A stretch of 11,186 nt of DNA. Source: Eimeria necatrix (Eukaryota; Apicomplexa; Conoidasida; Eucoccidiorida; Eimeriidae). Under the pieces are notes generated by a model that worked only from the letters and a program-made list of their open reading frames with translations, had not been told where the DNA came from and searched no databases. A program made the position numbers and the translations under genes. Positions 1-8,786 of this stretch are shown piece by piece. Position 1 is the stretch's first letter; each line of letters starts with the position of its first letter. The DNA lies in assembly GCF_000499385.1 (NCBI RefSeq), contig NW_013651783.1, positions 5,183 through 16,368 of the forward strand, written 5' to 3'.

Positions 1-1910
1 GATGTGCACTCATGAGGATGGACTAGACATACACAGAGGCCTTTGGTGGTTGCAACGGAGACATACTAGGTAGCTATGACCTCCTGGCAGCCGCTACAAT
101 GAGGCGCTTAGTTGCAAACGCATTGCATAAGCAAATAAGAGCAACGGACCAACAACAGCGGACATGCGGAAGCTGACACAAAACAGCGGACACACAGCAT
201 GAGACGCTGCGGACGGCCGCAACTTTCCAAGTGGCAGTGATACGGGCCAGCTTGAAAGAAAAGTACGGAAAAAGGATTCGTAGAGACGGTAAGAAGACAA
301 GAGAGAACGGGAAAAGCGCTTCAGAAGAGACGTACGGATTCATCTAGTCGAGGGGGCAGCTGTGGCACGTGGCACCTCAGTTTGACACACGAATGCCTTC
401 TGATGGCTGTCACATTTCGAGCTATACAGCTGAAGCTTAAATAAGGATGTATTAGTCGAAGAAGCTTGGCCACCCTTCCAGACAAGGCCTAAGTTTCTCA
501 GCAGGTAGGCTTAAATTTGGTGTCGGCTGCGTCACTGATGCTCGTCTCGGAGGAAGCACCCGACAATGTTTTTTACTGCATTGGTAACTTAAATATTTAT
601 TACATGTTCCTGATGCTAAACCTTCAATGTTTGGCCGTGTAGACAGCAAGGCACTTCTACAGGGGCTATATTCAGGTTGGCTACTAGATGTATGCTGCTG
701 CCACGCAGTCGTACCACGCCAAAAAGTAGTCCACAGACATTCAAAACATTGGAATTTGACGATAGAAGCCCTTATGAACTTGATGTGCACAGACATCGCG
801 CTAGTAATTTGAAAACAACTTGTCCTAAATAGAAAGTGGACCTGGATCAAGCTAGGGGGAGTCGAAGAGGCAGGCAAGTGAGCAAAAACAGCGTTTGATA
901 AGTGCGCAATAAGGAACTGTAACTATAAAATAAATTTAGAATGCCTGCACTGATGATGGTCTTGGAACGAAATGCTCGCTTACAGTGGACTAACAATGAT
1001 ACTTCGTGAACCCCGGCGCTAGCTAGAGTGACGCAATCTGCAGATACAATTAACTGCCACCATTTGGGGGAAGCAAAAACTGCGACAGTCGCTAAGTGGC
1101 AAAAAACAGCATTTGCACCAAGAAGTACCTCGCAACAGACAGTAAGCCTACAATGCAGTTACCGCTGATGCAGCAAACACTAAAGATACGGCGGCGGCGG
1201 ACGCTGCAAAAGCACGGCAGAAAAGGAAAATAAAAGCAATAGAGGCGTAAGAAAAATCAGATGGCAACACGAACACAAATTTTTTAATTAAGCAAACTTC
1301 GTTGCTAATTGAAACCTTACCTGCGTGAATTTCTGCGATTATCTCTCTCTAGAATATAGAGTAGCCAGTTAAAGTAGGAAACACGGTGTTTCGTGTTGCG
1401 AGCTACAATACTGCATGAAAATGAGCCCGAAATGTCGTTTGAGTTGACACTAAAGCACTCAAAGCAGAGATTTAGCAGGCTACGTGTAAAGCTACCAAGG
1501 TCTGAGGATAGCAAAATCCTTTGTGCTCCGCAGCAGGATTGGGCTTCCACCATGCCTGTGTCCGGCAGGAATCTGTGCGTGCCTTGAGATTACGCGTTGC
1601 TGACAAATCCCAGACCAACTCAGTTTTGATTTCCTTAAAAAATGCAGGCGTTTTTATACTGCGCGCACGCTAGCGCAGGTGGCCAGGGATGGTGCTAGGT
1701 TGCCTGACAATAATGATTGACCTAAGTGCTAGATTGGCTAGATTGCCTTTGGTGAGCTGCCAATGAGAAATATGCTTATATGTTGTGAGTTGCTGCACAC
1801 CACCCATTACAGCTACACATAGCGGCTTTAACTAAGCCCTTCTCGGGACAGCGAGGGAGCCCCAATTTTCGAAGACGTATACGTGCTTTCCTAACCTACG
1901 GGCTATTAGA
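1..1910. other. left flank, no recognisable gene
   Basis: I find no gene, RNA gene or mobile-element domain in this stretch. Both strands have only short open frames. The longest (877-452, minus, 141 codons) starts at TTG and shows no domain or motif I recognise. A 64-codon plus-strand frame at 1393-1587 also has no recognisable motif. The plus strand is purine-rich, which makes its translations look superficially protein-like. A short CGG run lies near 1190-1200. This may be intergenic DNA or very old repeat sequence. Confidence 0.6.
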
Positions 1911-2771
1911 ATGTTGGGGATGACCTCGCCTGGATCTCCTCAAGGCGACCACTCGGAGAAAGCTCTGCTGTCCACTTGGCAAGACAACAGTAACCCAATG
2001 TTAAGGTGCTGCCCACTGCATAGTGGTGAAAATTTCATCAGAGGTGGCGAAGAATGAACACAAAACAGCTAGCTGTATGAAGTACATTCAGCAATTAGCC
2101 GCTAATGTGAAGCTCCTGAGGGGAATGAAGTGGAAGTGTGTAGAGAAATCAGCTGTGGAGCTTCAGGTTTTTTGAAAAGCTAGAATGGGAGCATCAAAAT
2201 GACTCTCTGAGCTCTTGTGGAGGTTTCTCCCACCGATATGAGGATATACTGAGAGCGATAGAGGCCGAGTGTGCTTGGGCTACACAGCGCATGCTTTTGC
2301 AGTGCAAAACTGTACAGGGAGTAAGGTATGTCACTTATGAAGGGAGAGGTGTTAAAGGAATCACTTTGAGAGGAAGCAACAGGGGCCCTGGCACGCAACG
2401 GCAGAAGGTCAATTAAAAGGTGACGAGAAAAGGATATCATCGCAGTTGAGGCCGCTTAGAAAGCTATCAGAAGCTACTATGGAAGTGGAACAACATAAAG
2501 GGCCGTGGTGATAGAGGCTAGCAATTAGCCTGTTGTAAGTACAGAGTCCGGCGTCGTTTGGCACCAGAAAAACACGGCGCTTAACAGCGAGAGCGAACCT
2601 GAAAACTTAGGGAAATATGACGGAGTCACAGTAGAATGGCACATTATGCTAGAGAATGCACTACGTCGTGCTGAATCTGGACGGCGCCTCATGGTAACAA
2701 GGGACCTTCTGCGCCTGTCCGTGGGAAGAGTGCAACTCAACATTGAACACTGGAGACTAGGCACTGCTTAG
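1911..2771 (+). pseudogene. possible decayed coding sequence, unidentified
   Basis: A relay of open segments on the plus strand tiles this region with frame changes. ATG 1911 runs to TGA 2055-2057. A second frame is open from about 2002 to TGA 2173-2175, a third from about 2145 to TAA 2414-2416, a fourth from 2404 to TGA 2509-2511, and a fifth from 2529 to TAG 2769-2771. Each of the later segments begins close to where the previous one ends, as expected for a frameshifted relic. The last segment contains the phrase KYDGVTVEWHIMLENALRRA, which loosely recalls the start of a retrotransposon Gag core, but I cannot place it in a family. No zinc knuckle or protease motif follows. Purine-rich DNA can give the same appearance by chance, so confidence is low. 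Confidence 0.22.
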
Positions 2772-3510
2772 GAAAAAGTACTGATTGTAGTAGAAGTGCT
2801 AAGCAGCGGCTTTAAGCTGTTGTGACAGGGCCAAAAGCCAGAAGTGCCTTCCCTTACTGCAAGAAGCAGTAAGGAAAGGCATTTCTAGTACTCTTCGGAC
2901 ACGAAGAAAGAGATAACGCCCTCTAGCCAAAAATGCATAACGGCCTCTTCCGTTGCCAGCCGAAAATTCAATTACATGTCAGAAACACTACTACAGAGTG
3001 TGGTAAGCCGTGAACTGGAGAGCGGAGGCAAAGTAAGAGGTGGAGCAAACCTAGGAGTTAGCCCGCCTGAAAGCGACTGTGGCGAAAGCTATTGATTGAA
3101 AGGGTAACTGGAAAGTTCCATTTTAGGACCATATCGGCTCAATCAACGCAAGATAAAGAGGCAGCTTTAATCTGACGAGCTGGAAGCCTACGTGAATGAC
3201 GGCTTTGTGGCATACCCGTAAAGAGCAATAACGAAGAAAAGAAAACAAGCACTTCGCCGAGCGTTGGAGATTCCAGGAGCTCTTTAGACAAGGGATTGTT
3301 TTAGACGTATAAATAGAGAACGCTTTGAACTTCCCGATTCGAGGCCACACTCGTCTCCAACTACGCAGAAGGTGACAAGAATTCACCGTGGCCCCATGTC
3401 AAGCTTAAGTATAGTCTGTTTGGTTGTGTCGCCTCAGATTGGAGAAGAGGCGAATTGCCAACTTAGATGCTCGTCGTATCATGCAAACACTAATTTGTCT
3501 TTTCTTTTTT
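2772..3510. other. flank between possible relic and half-element
   Basis: There is no recognisable gene. The plus-strand frame that is open at 2529 continues through this stretch with stops at 2769, 2823, 2886, 3093, 3105, 3168, 3219 and 3285. It is then open to a TGA at 3537-3539, already inside the retrotransposon linker. That is 9 stops in about 337 codons, fewer than the roughly 16 expected for random sequence, so faint coding ancestry is possible. A T-rich run (about 3498-3510) lies directly before the breakpoint at 3511. Confidence 0.45.
2840..2886. repeat. near-perfect 21-bp inverted repeat (hairpin)
   Basis: Bases 2840-2860 pair with 2866-2886 around a 5-base loop (AAGAA). There is one C/A mismatch and one G/T wobble in 21 pairs. 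It sits in otherwise unassigned flank, is not next to a gene end, and has no following T run to suggest a transcript terminator. It could be the core of a small hairpin RNA, the tip of a foldback or MITE relic, or chance. Confidence 0.75.
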
Positions 3511-3865
3511 CTCGCACGACACACCATCGGTACCGCTGATGCTCGCACTAGGACAAGCGAGCGCGGCTCCCCGCTCTCGTGGTCGGCCTCCCAACTACAG
3601 GGAGCTCGCCAGAATTCGTTCGCGACGACCTAGACGACGCAGCATGCCGTCGCACCTTCACCTGCGCCGGCGGAACCCAACCCAGAGCCGGAACATCCTA
3701 CACTCACTACGAAGACACCAGCTGACCCTCCTGATGTGCGCCAATGGCCGCAAGCCTACTCGAAGTGTCCTGTTTTTCGCGTTCCTTACAAAGCCGCAGC
3801 AGACCAACCAGTAGAAGCTCTGCAAATCGAGTTTCGTAATCGCCAATTCACCATTCGCTACGTAG
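3511..3865 (+). repeat. inverted-repeat arm A (pol linker)
   Basis: This 355-bp segment matches the reverse complement of 5852-6207. From 3511 to 3694 the arms are identical apart from one base missing here near 3651. From 3695 to 3865 I count 18 substitutions. The arm ends at the 8-bp palindrome CTACGTAG (3858-3865), after which this copy continues into integrase while the other copy is fused to an LTR end. Confidence 0.92.
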
Positions 3866-4770
3866 AGCATTACCTGCACATCCGCGTTCATGGACTGTGG
3901 CGCATCTGCGTCCCACAATTCCCTGAGTTCCTTACTCACGTTCTGCATTCACATCACGACCATGTCACAGCCGGCCATCTAGGCCAGAAGAAGACCTTTG
4001 CGGCTCTCAGCAAGCACTACTACTGGCCAGGAATGCTCGCCTACACTACTGCTTATGTTGAGTCATGCACTCACTGTCGAGCCTCAAAGTCTCTTAACCA
4101 GAAGCCTCCAGGCCTTTTTCAACAGTTGCTCATCCCTTCTCGTCGATGGGCGCACGTGAGTCTCGACTTTATCACAGATCTTCCCCTTACAACGACAGGG
4201 CACGACTCGATCCTTGTCATGGTCGACTCCCTCAGCAAGATGGCTCATTTCGTTCCTGCAAAGAAATCATTCACAGCAGCAGACACCGTGGAGCTTCTCG
4301 CAGACCGTCTTATCCGCTATCACGGTTTTCCAGAGGTGCTCATATCGAACAGCGACGCCCGCTTCCAGGCGGATCTTTGAAACAAACTCTGTCGCCGCTT
4401 TAACATCAAACGGTGCATGTCCTCGTCCTACCGTCCCCAAAGCGGCGGCCAAACTGAACGGGTTAACCGCACACTGGAGCAGATGCTTCGTACCTATATC
4501 AAACCTGACGAACGCGAGTGGGAGCGTTTGCTTCCGGCCCTGGAACTTGCCTACAACACAACAAGTCATTCATCCACTGAGCTCTCTCCTTTCGAGGTCA
4601 TGATTGGTGAGAACCCGTTGACTGCTGCGGATCTTGATATCGTAGGCGCGTTAGCTCCTACGCTCACTCCTCCGATGACTAAGCCTTTCCGGCGGCTCTG
4701 CGACAGAGCACAGAGTCACATCCTGAAGACGAAATGGCAGCAGAAGTACTACGCAGACACAAAGCGCTGA
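3511..4770 (+). pseudogene. pol fragment: linker and integrase (dead)
   Basis: In a live element this part of Pol would insert the cDNA into chromosomes. The first ~45 codons are the arginine-rich linker in the frame of 3539. A one-base loss near 3651, seen by comparison with the minus-strand copy, moves reading to the frame of 3736. Counting from the GTG at 3736, the zinc finger has histidines near 74-81 and C111/C114, with YYWPGM between them. The catalytic core has D144 (LDF). The position expected to be the second Asp, 35 residues before the Glu, is Asn (codon 4348-4350). The Glu lies in GQTERVNR (4456-4458). An in-frame TGA at 4378-4380 falls where the family usually has Trp, and a second TGA at 4768-4770 separates integrase from the C-terminal part. 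The fold is clearly Ty3/gypsy integrase, but no working enzyme can be made. Confidence 0.9.
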
Positions 4771-5263
4771 GCAGTGGAGTATGCGGTGGGAGACAAGGTC
4801 TGGCTCAGCAGCAAGCACCTACCGCCTTTCAACAGCTGCCCTAAGTTCGAGCCCCGTTACCGCGGACCCTTTGAAATCATCGAGCGCATAGGAACTGTGG
4901 CTTACCGTCTCGCTCTGCCTCCCACCCATGAATGCCATAACGTTTTCCACGTTTCGCAGCTAGTTCCCCACCGTCCCCGGCACCCCCAATTTGGTCCCCC
5001 CGGCAGCCGACGCCGCCTGGACTACTATCCACGATGCAGCAGGCAATCCCAGAGAGAAATACGAAGTCAACTATATTATGGACCAATGCAGCTCGGAAGA
5101 TGCAGCTTAGTACCTCGTGAAGTGGCGCGGGACCCCTGAAGATCAAGCCACACGGGAGCCAGCTCACCACCTTACAGGCTGCCCGGCTTTCCTTCGCGCT
5201 TGGCGCCGCCGCCAACGACGACGTCTGCAGGCTCGAAACAACGTTGGTCCTTCCGAGGCGTAG
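4771..5263 (+). pseudogene. pol C-terminus: GPY/F module and chromodomain (dead)
   Basis: This continues integrase in the same frame after TGA 4768. It opens with VGDKVWLSS, then the GPY/F-type module (PRYRGPFEIIERIG, VAYRLALPP, VFHVSQLVPH). A frame change near 4985, beside runs of C, moves reading one frame over. The new frame gives a chromodomain: KYEVNYIMDQ (from about 5057), a TAG at 5108-5110, then YLVKWRGTPEDQ and ATREP. Chromodomains of this type steer integration towards marked chromatin. Here the usual Trp of the ATWEP-like motif is Arg, and the aromatic after KWRG is Thr, so a methyl-lysine cage would be incomplete even without the stop. An Arg-rich tail ends at a natural-looking TAG, 5261-5263. 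Confidence 0.82.
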
Positions 5264-5441
5264 AGGTATGGGTCCGTCACATTCCACCGCCTGCAGCACG
5301 GGCACCCTTCAATGAGGAGGGGGGAGGGAGCGCTGCGCACCGCGTGCGCTCACGACGTCAGCTTTAGAAGAGCACAGAGCTTGAAAAGGCAAAAATAATG
5401 CGTTTTGGGGTAGGTCTCTTCAGCCCAGCAAGGGGGGAAGC
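5264..5441 (+). other. 3' untranslated region with polypurine tract
   Basis: This non-coding stretch lies between the pol stop and the LTR. A first purine run lies at about 5313-5329. The tract that primes plus-strand DNA synthesis should be the purine run at 5430-5440 (AAGGGGGGAAG), one base before the LTR's TG at 5442. The position is standard for LTR retrotransposons. Confidence 0.75.
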
Positions 5442-5851
5442 TGTAGTGCACAGGCACTACAATGGGGCTGGGTAGTGTCCTAGAGACGATAGCTAGCTAG
5501 CGACCTACAAGGGGTCGCAACCCTGGAGGACAGGACCCTCCTAATTGGATAAAAGTAAGAACAGCTGTCTATGAATTAGAATGCATACGTGAAATGTGTG
5601 GAAACTGTGTGGAGACTGGGGCTGGCGATAGCGCTGGCACCAGTGCAGGCCTCCTCCCCATAGGGCCTAGGAGGCGAGCACCCCGAGTGGGGCGAATCGA
5701 ACGGACAGATTTTGAAACACTTAAGAATTATTGTATTTCGATGAAATTAAGCTACAGTTTCCAGGAAATGGGCCTACGCTAGGCGTAGTTTGTAGGCCTG
5801 CTCGAGGGGCAGGAAGCAGCTTAGTCGCAGCAGTAGGCGCTGCGCACTACA
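5442..5851 (+). repeat. complete LTR, plus orientation (410 bp)
   Basis: It begins TGTAGTGC and ends GCACTACA, the usual TG...CA with short inverted ends. It directly follows the polypurine tract, so it is the 3' LTR of the plus-strand half. It is nearly identical to the reverse complement of 9950-10362: I count 6 substitutions and one 3-base indel. The first 20 bp form a hairpin: TGTAGTGC (5442-5449), loop ACAG, GCACTACA (5454-5461). A GGATAAAAG box at 5547-5555 is a possible TATA element. The 62-codon open frame inside it (5594-5782) occurs in the other LTR too and shows no domain. Confidence 0.95.
5547..5555 (+). promoter_or_regulatory. possible TATA-like box of the LTR
   Basis: GGATAAAAG lies about 105 bp into the LTR, and the same box is kept in the inverted LTR (10254-10246). 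LTRs carry their own promoter, and this is the best A/T-rich core candidate. No start site can be read from the sequence. Confidence 0.25.
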
Positions 5852-6207
5852 CTACGTAGCGAAAGGTAAATTGGCAATTACAAAACTCGGTTTGCAGAGC
5901 TTCTCCTGGTTCGTTTGCTGCGGCTGTGTAGGGAACGCGAAAAACAGGACACTTCGAGTAAGCCTGCGGCCAATGCCGCACATCAGGAGGGTAAGCTGGT
6001 GGCTTCGTTGTGAGTGTAGGAGGTTCCGGCTCTGGGTTGGGTTCCGCCGGCGCAGGTGAAGGTGCGGACGGCATGCTGCGTCGTCTAGGTCGTCGCGAAC
6101 GAATTCTGGCGAGCTCCCTGTAGTTGGGAGGCCGACCACGAGAGCGGGGAGCCGCGCTCGCTTGTCCTAGTGCGAGCATCAGCGGTACCGATGGTGTGTC
6201 GTGCGAG
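5852..6207 (-). repeat. inverted-repeat arm B (pol linker)
   Basis: This 356-bp segment is the inverted partner of 3511-3865. Position 6207 pairs with 3511 and position 5852 with 3865. It keeps the base that arm A has lost, so its reading frame is open. Divergence is confined to the half next to the LTR junction (5852-6022). Confidence 0.92.
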
Positions 6208-6350
6208 CAGGTGTTAGGAAGGCCGGGACGGCGAGACAAGGCGTCGGCAACTTGATTGCGCGCGCCTTGCACATACGTGATGTGCAAATCCGGGAACTCC
6301 GCAAGAACGTCTAGCCACCGGGCGGTGCGTCCGCGCAGAGGCTTCGATGC
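5852..6350 (-). pseudogene. pol: end of RNase H and linker, truncated
   Basis: This continues the RT/RNase H frame after the TAA at 6351-6353. It starts with the last RNase H motif, GARNQVADALSRRP, whose Asp (about 6245-6243) is the final metal-binding residue of Ty3/gypsy RNase H. Then comes an Arg-rich stretch (RSRGRPPNYRELARIRSRR) and a Pro/Glu-rich linker (PAPAEPNPEPEPP), the usual hinge before integrase. The coding sequence breaks off at the palindrome 5859-5852. The frame runs into the neighbouring LTR end and meets a TAG (5849-5847). Confidence 0.88.
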
Positions 6351-7643
6351 TTAGACTCGTTGGAGATCAGTGAGAGCTTGATGATCAGTGTAAGCCGTTA
6401 CCTTGGAAATACGGAGCAACTGCGACCACTTGTCCAGTGCCATGACCAACGCCAAGAGTTCCTGACTGTAGGTCGAGTATCTCTCTTGCGTGGGGTTCAT
6501 GACTTGGCTGAGGAAGCCGATGGGTTTGCCGTCTTGTTCGAGAACTGCTCCGATCGCATAGCCAGAGGCATCTGTGTATAACTCGAAGGGTTTCGTCGTG
6601 TCAGGGACTTGTAATGTAGTGACGTCGATTAAGCGCTGTTTGAGCTGCCGCACCGCTTGCGTGTGAAGCTCTGTCCATTCGAAACTGACGTCCTTACGCG
6701 TAAGATCAACCAGCGGCTGGGCAACGTCTGCATAGTCCGGTCCCATGAACATGCGACAGTAATTTATGGTACCGAGGAACTGGCGCACTTGCGTTTTGTT
6801 CTCCAGCACCTCTGGCCAATGCCGGACGGCTGCGATTTTATCTTCTGCAGGTTTGATGCCTTCAGCAGTGATAGTATAACCCAAATATGTGATTGTTTGC
6901 CTTGCAAACTTGCATTTGCGGAATTTTGGGTAGAACTGGTGTCTAAGAAAAACGCTGAGGACTTGTCGCAGGAGAGAAACGTGCCCAGAGATATCGGAAC
7001 TATAGATAAGTACATCATCTAGGTACGCAATAACGCCCTGTCCCAATAAAGGTTGTAGATAGGCAATAATATTGGCCTGGAACGTAGCGGGAGCACCCTT
7101 AAGGCCGAAGGGCATCATGCGGTACTCGAATAATCCGAGAACGGACCGGAAAGCCGTCTTCCACCGGTCCTCCTTAGCCATACGTATTTGATGGAATCCT
7201 GTTTCAAGATCCAAGGTGGAAAAATACTTGGCGCCTCCCAGCAGCTCCAAAACGGTTTGAATGGGAGGTAGTGGAAAATCAGGGGCTATCGTAAGGGGAT
7301 TTAGAGCCTGGTAATTGACAACCATACGCATCTTCCGCTCCCCGGAGCCATCATCACGTTTGTCCACCATGATCGTAGGAGAGCAAATAGGCGAGTAGGT
7401 CGGTCCGATCCAACCATTGTCCGATAATTTAGGTATCTCCTGTTTGTGGAGTGTAAGCTGACCTGGGGTCATACGGTATATTGCAGATCTCGCTGGAAGT
7501 TTTCCAGGCACAAGGATAATATGGTGATCATGAAGACGCTTCGGCGGTAATCCTTTAGGTAAGGTATCGGGAAAAACCGCTCGATACTCGTGCAACACCT
7601 GGGCGACCTCACATGGAATATCCTGCGCCTCTGGCGAAGTTAT
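6351..7643 (-). pseudogene. pol: reverse transcriptase and RNase H
   Basis: This copies the element's RNA into DNA and removes the RNA strand. Numbering from 7598, RT shows PARSAIYRMTPGQ (about 35-47), then LDLETGFHQI with catalytic D130, MPFGLKGAPATFQ (162-174), and YLDD with D194/D195 (192-195), then ITYLGYTI of the connection. RNase H follows with TDAS (342-345), the Glu of QELLAL (380) and TDH (404-406); its last Asp lies beyond the stop. All catalytic residues are present. Asn replaces the usual Asp in the otherwise conserved DYRALN-like motif (NYQALN, 95-100). The reading frame is the same as protease upstream and the linker downstream, so only TAA 7646-7644 and TAA 6353-6351 interrupt it. 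YLDD and the order PR-RT-RH identify Ty3/gypsy. Confidence 0.95.
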
Positions 7644-8786
7644 TTATTCGTCGAACAGAGTGTGCTCGAGTTTTGCCATAGGCCAGGGAGACTCCTCGTC
7701 ACTCTCCGCTGCCACCGAGGCGGTTGAGGCCGAACCGGCTTCTGGCAAAGCCAGTATGAGATGCAAACCGTGCAATGGAGTCCTGAGATCCTTTGTGTCA
7801 GCCGCCGCCTGACGAACGAGCGACGTTATCCGCGCCTTCGCCTTAGTCTTCGCGTGGGACTTATACCTACTTCGAGGCGTGTGTAGGAATATAGCTGCCT
7901 CCTCAGCTGACATACCCGCCACTTGTTTGGCCAATATCTCATATGCTTGTTCTGCTGGGGTCCTTGGGTGGACTACGGTGGGACTATCACGTCGCAGCGT
8001 CGCTTCACCAGTCCGAACGACCGGTAACTCGCACCACTGGCCATTCGCATAGGTTCGGAGTTTGTCAGACTGGAAATACCCGGCCACCTTGTGTTCCGTC
8101 AGCCAATCCAAACCCAAGACTAAGTCATAGGGAACGGTTCCCACTAAAACGTCCCCGGAAAAACGTGTATGTCCGCACCACAGCGTCAATCCCGTCACAA
8201 CCCAATCAATGCGTAGTTGTGCACCTGTAGCTATGGTGGACCTATGTTCTTTTGGAAGTCTCCGCACTTTCAGCTGCAGTCGTTCGACTGTTTTAGGACC
8301 AATCAAACTTCTCGAAGCCCCAGTGTCCAAGAGAGCCTCACAAGGAATCCCTGCGAGCTCAACGCGAAGTACCGCCGTCGCACCCGCACAACACAACGCT
8401 CCCCCTTGGTCGTGAGACTCTTTCGTGCAAGTCTCCCTCCACCAGTGTGGCACAATATCTGTCGCGTCTGACCTATAGCCGTCTTCTGTTGCCTCTGCAG
8501 ACTTCCTACTGCTATTCGTCGTCGCGTCCGGAGTCTCTTCATTGAGGATCGACGCTGACCCAGACTCCCGCCGCGTTTCCGAAAGCGGCTGTGTCCCTTC
8601 CGCGTGCCCATCGCTCGTATGAGCTCTTCCCGCAGTGCGGAGGAGTTGGTTCCCCCACTCAAGGGAGACTGGAATGGCATTAGGGCCTGTCACTACTTCA
8701 CACATCATCTCTTTGCCATGGGTACGCGGCCTACAACGCTCGTCTCCTACCACGCCTAGGCCCGCACGTTTAATCGTTCCGTCTTC
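7644..8786 (-). pseudogene. pol: aspartic protease (retropepsin)
   Basis: This would cleave the Gag-Pol polyprotein in the particle. Counting from GTG 8753, the first ~120 residues are polar and low in structure. The protease core starts near 127 (AVLRVELAGIPCEALL), has the active site DTGAS at 143-147, and the YDLVLGLDWL block at 209-218 typical of Ty3/gypsy proteases. A charged spacer rich in Ala, Lys and Arg (about 260-369) links it to RT. The frame is open from after a TGA at 8789-8787, overlaps the end of gag by about 30 bases, and lies -1 relative to gag, so it was probably reached by frameshifting and not by its own start. It ends at an in-frame TAA (7646-7644), after which the same frame runs straight into RT, so that stop is likely a mutation. 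Confidence 0.92.
8728..8774 (-). promoter_or_regulatory. possible -1 frameshift site between gag and pol
   Basis: In the gag frame the codons read A-TTA-AAC (8774-8768), one base from the classical slippery heptamer T-TTA-AAC and in the correct phase. Slipping back one base gives exactly the protease frame. Five bases downstream, GGCCTA (8762-8757) can pair with TAGGCC (8733-8728) across a 23-base loop. With one bulge the stem extends to 11 pairs. The gag stop TAG is at 8758-8756 and the pol frame opens at 8786. The layout fits -1 frameshifting as known in many retroelements; function is inferred. Confidence 0.45.

Larger units (their letters stand above)
3511..5851 (+). mobile_element. 3' half of Ty3/gypsy chromodomain LTR retrotransposon
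   Basis: This fragment contains, in order, the proline-rich pol linker, integrase, GPY/F module, chromodomain, a 3' untranslated stretch, polypurine tract and a complete LTR. That is the normal 3' end of a chromodomain-bearing Ty3/gypsy element. The left edge at 3511 is where similarity to the minus-strand copy begins abruptly, after a T-rich run. LTR, gag, protease and RT are absent upstream, so about 60% of the element is missing. The right edge is the canonical CA end of the LTR at 5851, which abuts the minus-strand half-element with no spacer. Multiple stops and frameshifts show it is inactive. Confidence 0.9.

Noticed and set aside
452..877. 141-codon minus-strand open frame
   Set aside because: It starts at TTG, its first ATG is well inside, and it shows no domain, motif or supporting context. 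It is probably chance.
5594..5782. 62-codon frame repeated identically at 10207-10019
   Set aside because: Both copies lie inside the near-identical LTRs. The identity reflects LTR identity and not protein conservation, and no motif is visible.
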